A DNA stretch of 64,000 nt from Artemisia argyi (taxonomy: Eukaryota; Streptophyta; Magnoliopsida; Asterales; Asteraceae). The notes under the pieces were generated by a model. It saw only the letters and a program-made list of their open reading frames with translations, searched no databases and was not told where the DNA came from. This document shows positions 59,668 to 64,000 of the stretch, piece by piece. The stretch spans positions 270,433,913 to 270,497,912 of the forward strand of contig CM060709.1 in NCBI GenBank assembly GCA_030686995.1, written 5' to 3'. Position 1 is the stretch's first letter. Each line of letters opens with the position of its first letter. A program made the position numbers and the translations under genes.

Positions 59668-60149
59668 TGTTGGATCGTGAACACCTTGAACTTGTGTTGA
59701 TAATGATACTTTGAGTGATATCACTAAGTATGCGGAATCTACTTAATGATACTTAGAAGATTAATTGTAAGTGAAACAGATTAATGTGTGAACAATGAAT
59801 ATAACAAAACAACTAGCTCCAATATTATTAATAATAATAATACGAGTGATCTGAGATATCACTAGGGTTACACCTTGAAGCTCTAAGAAAACGTATATTA
59901 AAACTATATTCTAGGATCTCCTTTTATAGAACAAGGAGTCCTCTTGTACAAGATAAGTATAATGCTAATAGAATAAGATATACACAATATCTTTTCTATG
60001 TTTATCTAAGCGCGTTTCTCTAACAGCTAACAAGTGAGCAGTGGTAATATTTGTTCTTGCAGTGGTAATGAGTTTCCACTGCAAGTACAATCTTCTTGCA
60101 GTTGTAACTTCTTCACTAGCCGTGGTAACTGATAGAATAATTCCCAACA
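59668..60149 (-). repeat. 5' LTR of copia element 2
   Basis: 482 bp, appears identical to 51752-52233. TATAAAAG (minus) at 59921-59928. Confidence 0.95.
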
Positions 60150-60196
60150 TAAGTTTTTAAGGTTGTGTTTGCTCTGTGAGCAAAAGAAAGTTAATA

Positions 60197-60234
<38 letters not shown>

Positions 60235-61164
60235 AAAACGTTGTAAATAGCAAAAAGGGCGGAAACCAGAATCGAACCTGGGACCTCTACCTTTGACTAG
60301 TCAACAACAGACTCAACGCACCACACCAATACCAAATGCACCCTTGGGCTTTTTGTTAATATCATTACATGCTTAGTCCTTTTAAAGTGGTGCTTGTTCG
60401 TTTGATATTTTAGCTTAATAACTTGCTATTAGCTTATAACAGCTTATATAGAGTAGCTTGTTCTAGTTTAATATTTTTCCTAGAAAATTATTAGTATAAT
60501 TTATTTTTCCAAAAAGTTTCGGATTTTTATAATTAGTTTTAATATTTATTAGAATTTTATTAGTGTTAAATAGTAATTAAATCATAATAAATAGAATTTT
60601 TATTCAAAAATAAATTTTCTTTTTTCTAAAATTTTCTTTTGTCTTTTACTACGTTAGAAAATTATTTGCAAAACCGTAGGACGTTGGTAGCTCAAATTTC
60701 ACGTTTTATTTTACGCGTTGACGTTTATTTTTAATAAACGTCACGTTTTCAATTTAGTTCACGTGTTAAGATTCCCGATACCTAATTATGTTTTCCCGTA
60801 GTGTTTTAGGTATTAATTAGATTGTTAGGTGCCTTAGGATAATTTATTTTCACCGTGGTTCGTTAATTTTCAATTTCATTAATTTAACGTACCATAAAAC
60901 CAAATAACATTTCCAATCATACAAGATTTTAATCCCAATCTCATTCGAAGCTTTCCATTCACACCTCGTTGGGGTACGACCCGGGAAATCACTTCCCGGT
61001 CTCACAATTTGTATATCACTTTCACAAGTTTTGCGAGGTAATCATTTTTCCTAAACGGTTTACTCGTATTACTTCACGTTTATTTGTCTCACGACGAATT
61101 AAACTTCACGTTTGTTGATATTTTGATAAATTGTTGTTTACACACACCAAAACACAACAAATCA
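60150..61164 (+). repeat. LTR2, right part
   Basis: Continues LTR1 from 44161 to 45158. Carries a short extra piece near 60860-60888 (TTCGTTAATTTTCAATTTC) relative to LTR1. A-tract at ~60199-60232. Confidence 0.92.
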
Positions 61165-61166
61165 AA

Positions 61167-61184
61167 TGGCGCCGCTGCCGGGGA
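61167..61184 (+). other. Primer-binding site after LTR2
   Basis: TGGCGCCGCTGCCGGGGA. Its presence after LTR2, with internal sequence following, shows that LTR2 is shared by two tandem element bodies. Confidence 0.85.
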
Positions 61185-61765
61185 GGCTGTGTGTCGAAAG
61201 TCTCGATAAAGGTTTAGACGATTAGTCTTGTAGAACCTTCGCAAGAAGTTACGCTTTTCTAAAACGTATAAAAAACCAAAAATATTTTTCTTTTGTTTCT
61301 AGTATATGTATTATATTTATAAAAGTTAAAGAAAAACACAAAAAGATTTTCCCGTTTCTTTGTTTAATAATTACAACATTAAAATCTTACCACCGCAAAC
61401 CAAGGCAGAACACCTACCAACTGGGGGTGTGACCATAATAAGTTCCCAAACAAAAGATCAAAACTTGCCTTTGTATCACTTGCGTTTTGGAAAACTTTTA
61501 AACGAGAAACACACTTTAAGAGGAGTCGAAACGGTATGTGACAATCCAACGAACTTCGCCCAGTGAGAGATCCATTCTTCTCTCCCGCTCCTTTGTGCGT
61601 TTTTCTTTAGAAGTTAACCTTGCGTTTGTGATTATTGGTTTAAGTTCCGCTGTCTTTGTGAGTTGGTCTCGTTTTAATTGTTGTGCTTTTCGAAAAACCC
61701 AAAAATAATCTTCGTCTCCTACTGTTTAATTCTTCCTTCTCATCCCTCGTTGATGTTTAATTCTT

Positions 61766-63115
61766 ATGTCATCACTCGACTATCACTGTTTTCATTGTAA
61801 AAGTCCGGTGGATAACGATCTTCGTTGTTACAAGTGTGGGTGTGAGCGGTGTGGAAGTAATATTAGAGACGGATTTTGTAAATGGTGCAAAGCAAATCCG
61901 AATGCTTTCAATGATTCTCAAAATTCTTCCGACTTCCCCTCACATCCCGAAATACGAACTATGAATGGCAAACCGTCAAGAGTCGATCCACAACTCTCAC
62001 AATTTATGATTCGAAGTTTATCAAGTAAACGTACTGAGCTTAAAACGGTGACTAAAATAAACGACTTGCCTGATCATCACGTTTATCAAGAACAAAAACC
62101 GGGGACCATAACGAAAGTGGTTGAAATTTCTAGCTCTCAGAGCATTCCACTTGCCCCACCTCCGGATTTTTCAAAATATTCTTCGAGACTTGATAATCAT
62201 TCGAATTATTTTGTCGATTCTTTGAATGACCCGATTCCTTCTCTAAGGCAATCGTTTATTCCTTGCGTCGGTTGTGGTGAGCCACTTTTTGGTCAACCTT
62301 GTCGTTGGTGCACGTGTGAACGATGTGGTAATGATATTCAAAACGGAAGTTGTTTGTTTTGTGGCTCGAGTAATTCATTCGATTACGATTCTAATCCGAG
62401 CTTTTGCAATGAGCCACAAAACAATTTCGTTTCATATGAGCATAATCCGTGTTATCAAAATTTCAATGCCGAATCGTTTCAAAATGCACCAACTTTACAA
62501 CAATACGGTTGTGAGTATTGTGGAGGTCCACATTTTAGTACCGATTGTCAAACTACGAATCTTTTTCCTTGTGACAACAATTATCACGATCAACCTCCAC
62601 AATACCAAACTTTTGAAACACAACCTCAACCATTTCCTCAAGAACTTTTGCAAAATGTCTTAAATACTCTTGAAGATTTGGTTAACAAACCTGCTCCGGA
62701 AGAACCTCGTCCGAAGTCTTACAAAGAAACACTAGCCGAAGAACCTGAAGAAGCAGCTAGAGTAAGACTTCGAATGCTTAAAACTATCATCCACGATGAC
62801 GATAACGATAACAATGATGATAGTGATGATGAAGATACCCTTGATATTCATCAAGGCTCATCAAATTCATTAGTTGTGGGTCCTTTCGTGAAAAATCAGG
62901 GAGAAAATAGTATGACGGAGAAATTACTAGCAGAAGATCAAATGGAACTTGTACAATCCATGAATGCTAGCTCCTCGCAACTCCCTCAGTCTATTGATAT
63001 CACACCCGAAGTTCACACTCACTCTCTGAACATGGGGGATAAGCATCTTAACACTGTTCCTCAAAAGGAATTGGACGAATTCATAAAGTCTAGTGTTGAG
63101 GACTCGAATTCATAA
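61766..63115 (+). pseudogene. Cysteine-rich acidic gypsy ORF, copy 2 (449 aa, then frameshift)
   Basis: Same protein as 45760-48230, with the frame intact across the site where copy 1 is broken. It keeps two four-cysteine clusters (residues 8-41 and 167-199) and the knuckle CEYCGGPHFSTDC (249-261), which is CX2CX3HX4C, one residue shorter than the usual retroviral CX2CX4HX4C. At about 63100 a 29-bp partial duplication (GAATTCATAAAGTC twice) shifts the frame and ends the ORF. The original frame continues as 63175-63600 until the inversion junction. Neither copy is therefore complete, although they are broken at different places. Confidence 0.65.
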
Positions 63116-63174
63116 AGTCTAGTGTTGAGATCCTTGTCCCAATCCCAGGAGAGTCACAGGGGACTTTCGATCAT

Positions 63175-63602
63175 GTGTGTGATTCACCTTCCCCTCCTGA
63201 AAATCCAAAAGATCATTTTGAAACTTTCTCCGACTTTGATGATGATTGTACATCTTATGGAGAAGTTGAGTATGTAGAGATATCATTGCCTCATTCTAAT
63301 GTTGACCTTCTCCTTGAGGAGTTCACTGACGAACTTACTTACATCAATCCACTTCCATTGGGAAGTGATGATGATCTGTTTGATTTCGAAGCCGATCTGG
63401 GAGAAATTGAAAACCTTTTAAATTCTAATCCCAACATCGAGCTTAGTACTTCACATACTGATGAAGATTCTTTATCTTCTGGAAACATCAGTCATGTGGA
63501 AGGATTACCTTCTGAGCTAGTCAGCTTAGAAGACGAGAATGATGATGAGACTGACACTGAAATCAAAAATGAAGCCCTTCGTGCTACATTATTAAATGTC
63601 AG
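63175..63602 (+). pseudogene. Continuation of copy 2 ORF, cut at the inversion
   Basis: Same reading as 47130-47565 of copy 1 (FETFSDFDDDCTSY, SDDDLFDFEADLGEIENLL). It stops matching after ATTAAAT-TCAG at 63600-63602. Confidence 0.75.
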
Positions 63603-64000
63603 CCTCCCCGGCAGCGGCGCCATTTGATTCGTTGTGTTTTGGTGTGTGTAAACAACAATTTATCAAAATATCAACAAACGTGAAGTTTAATTCGTCATGA
63701 GACAAATAAACGTGAAGTAATACGAGTAAACCGTTTAGGAAAAATGATTACCTCGCAAAACTTGTGAAAGTGATATTCAAATTGTGAGACCGGGAAGTGA
63801 TTTCCCGGGTCGTACCCCAACGAGGTGTGAATGGAAAGCTTCGAATGAGATTGGGATTAAAATCTTGTATGATTGGAAAGGTTATTTGGTTTTATGGTAC
63901 GTTAAATTAACGAACCACGGTGAAAATAAATTATCCTAAGGCACCTAACAATCTAATTAATACCTAAAACACTACGGGAAAACATAATTAGGTATCGGGA
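63603..64000 (-). repeat. Inverted PBS and LTR end of the same gypsy family
   Basis: The plus strand reads the complement of the leader: inverted PBS at 63605-63622, then LTR from 63625 (TGATTCGTTGTG) to the window edge, matching LTR2's 3' end in reverse. So a third element body or LTR lies head to head with internal region 2. The LTR continues beyond 64000. Confidence 0.92.

Larger units (their letters stand above)
51752..60149 (-). mobile_element. Copia element 2: young, intact gag and accessory ORF, no pol
   Basis: 8,398 bp inserted in LTR2. The 482-bp LTRs (51752-52233, 59668-60149) start TGTTGGATCG and end TTCCCAACA, and I see no difference between them. TSD is TAAGT (51747-51751, 60150-60154), and LTR1 holds the empty site (44161-44165). 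PBS is an exact initiator-tRNA-Met match. In minus-strand order: gag (901 aa), an antisense ORF of 148 aa on the plus strand, a shared module, and a 958-aa accessory ORF. Protease, integrase, reverse transcriptase and RNase H are all absent. The two long ORFs are uninterrupted, so it was mobilised very recently by enzymes from another copia element. Confidence 0.95.
41435..63602 (+). mobile_element. Long-LTR gypsy-type complex: LTR1-internal-LTR2-partial internal
   Basis: LTR1 (41435-45158), internal region 1 (45159-49038), LTR2 (49039-61164, split by copia element 2), and internal region 2 (61165-63602), which breaks off at an inversion. LTRs start TGATGAGTG and end CGAATCA / CAAATCA, giving a TGAT/ATCA terminal dyad. 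The PBS, TGGCGCCGCTGCCGGGGA, is one base from the tRNA-Asp PBS of Athila/Tat-like gypsy elements, and the PPT is AGTGTGGGGGA. Each internal region carries one cysteine-rich, acidic ORF and no pol. The two LTRs are nearly identical apart from poly(A) lengths and few SNPs. The 5 bp before LTR1 are ATCAG; the matching right end is outside the window. Confidence 0.85.

Overview
This window reads as repeat-rich nuclear DNA of a flowering plant. The best guess is the daisy family (Asteraceae), perhaps the Tanacetum/Artemisia/Chrysanthemum group. That guess rests on recognising retroelement proteins common in those genomes: a copia Gag, a 958-aa accessory ORF, and a cysteine-rich acidic gypsy ORF. 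No search was run. No intact host gene is visible. Almost everything is nested LTR retrotransposons, set in DNA that carries a decayed Helitron and scraps of cellular genes.

Layout, left to right. 1-735 is a tandem array of a ~98-bp unit. 1032-9500 is an almost non-coding LTR element on the minus strand (TSD CATTT). 9541-10100 holds a possible first exon with a G-box-rich upstream region. 10201-14932 is a duplicated 255-bp unit whose second copy is split by a ~4.2-kb solo LTR. 15049-16502 is bounded by (TA)n arrays. 16544-16790 is an Au-like SINE (11-bp TSD). 17177-28340 is an old copia element on the plus strand (TSD TTCTT) with a broken gag and no pol. 28341-30310 and 38142-41434 belong to one older segment with minus-strand fragments of ubiquitin-activating enzyme E1, an NRAMP transporter and a Helitron helicase. 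It is interrupted by a gypsy-type element at 30315-38136 (TSD TTGTC), which itself holds a solo LTR at 32613-34000 (TSD ACTCC).

From 41435 to the right edge is a long-LTR gypsy-type complex: LTR1, internal region, LTR2, a second partial internal region, then an inverted LTR running off the window. LTR2 is split by a very young copia element at 51752-60149 (TSD TAAGT). The unoccupied site is preserved in LTR1.

Shared pattern. Every LTR element here lacks a recognisable reverse transcriptase, RNase H or integrase, yet most keep clean LTRs, PBS, PPT and TSDs, so they were probably mobilised in trans. Three of them carry an element-specific short motif repeated just upstream of the LTR TATA box and again internally. 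A short 'EQTA-GKD-SNPL' module is shared by the copia and gypsy elements. The young copia element also carries a complete antisense ORF with its own apparent promoter and poly(A) signal. Boundaries given to the base come from reading terminal repeats and TSDs by eye; identities and ages are approximate.
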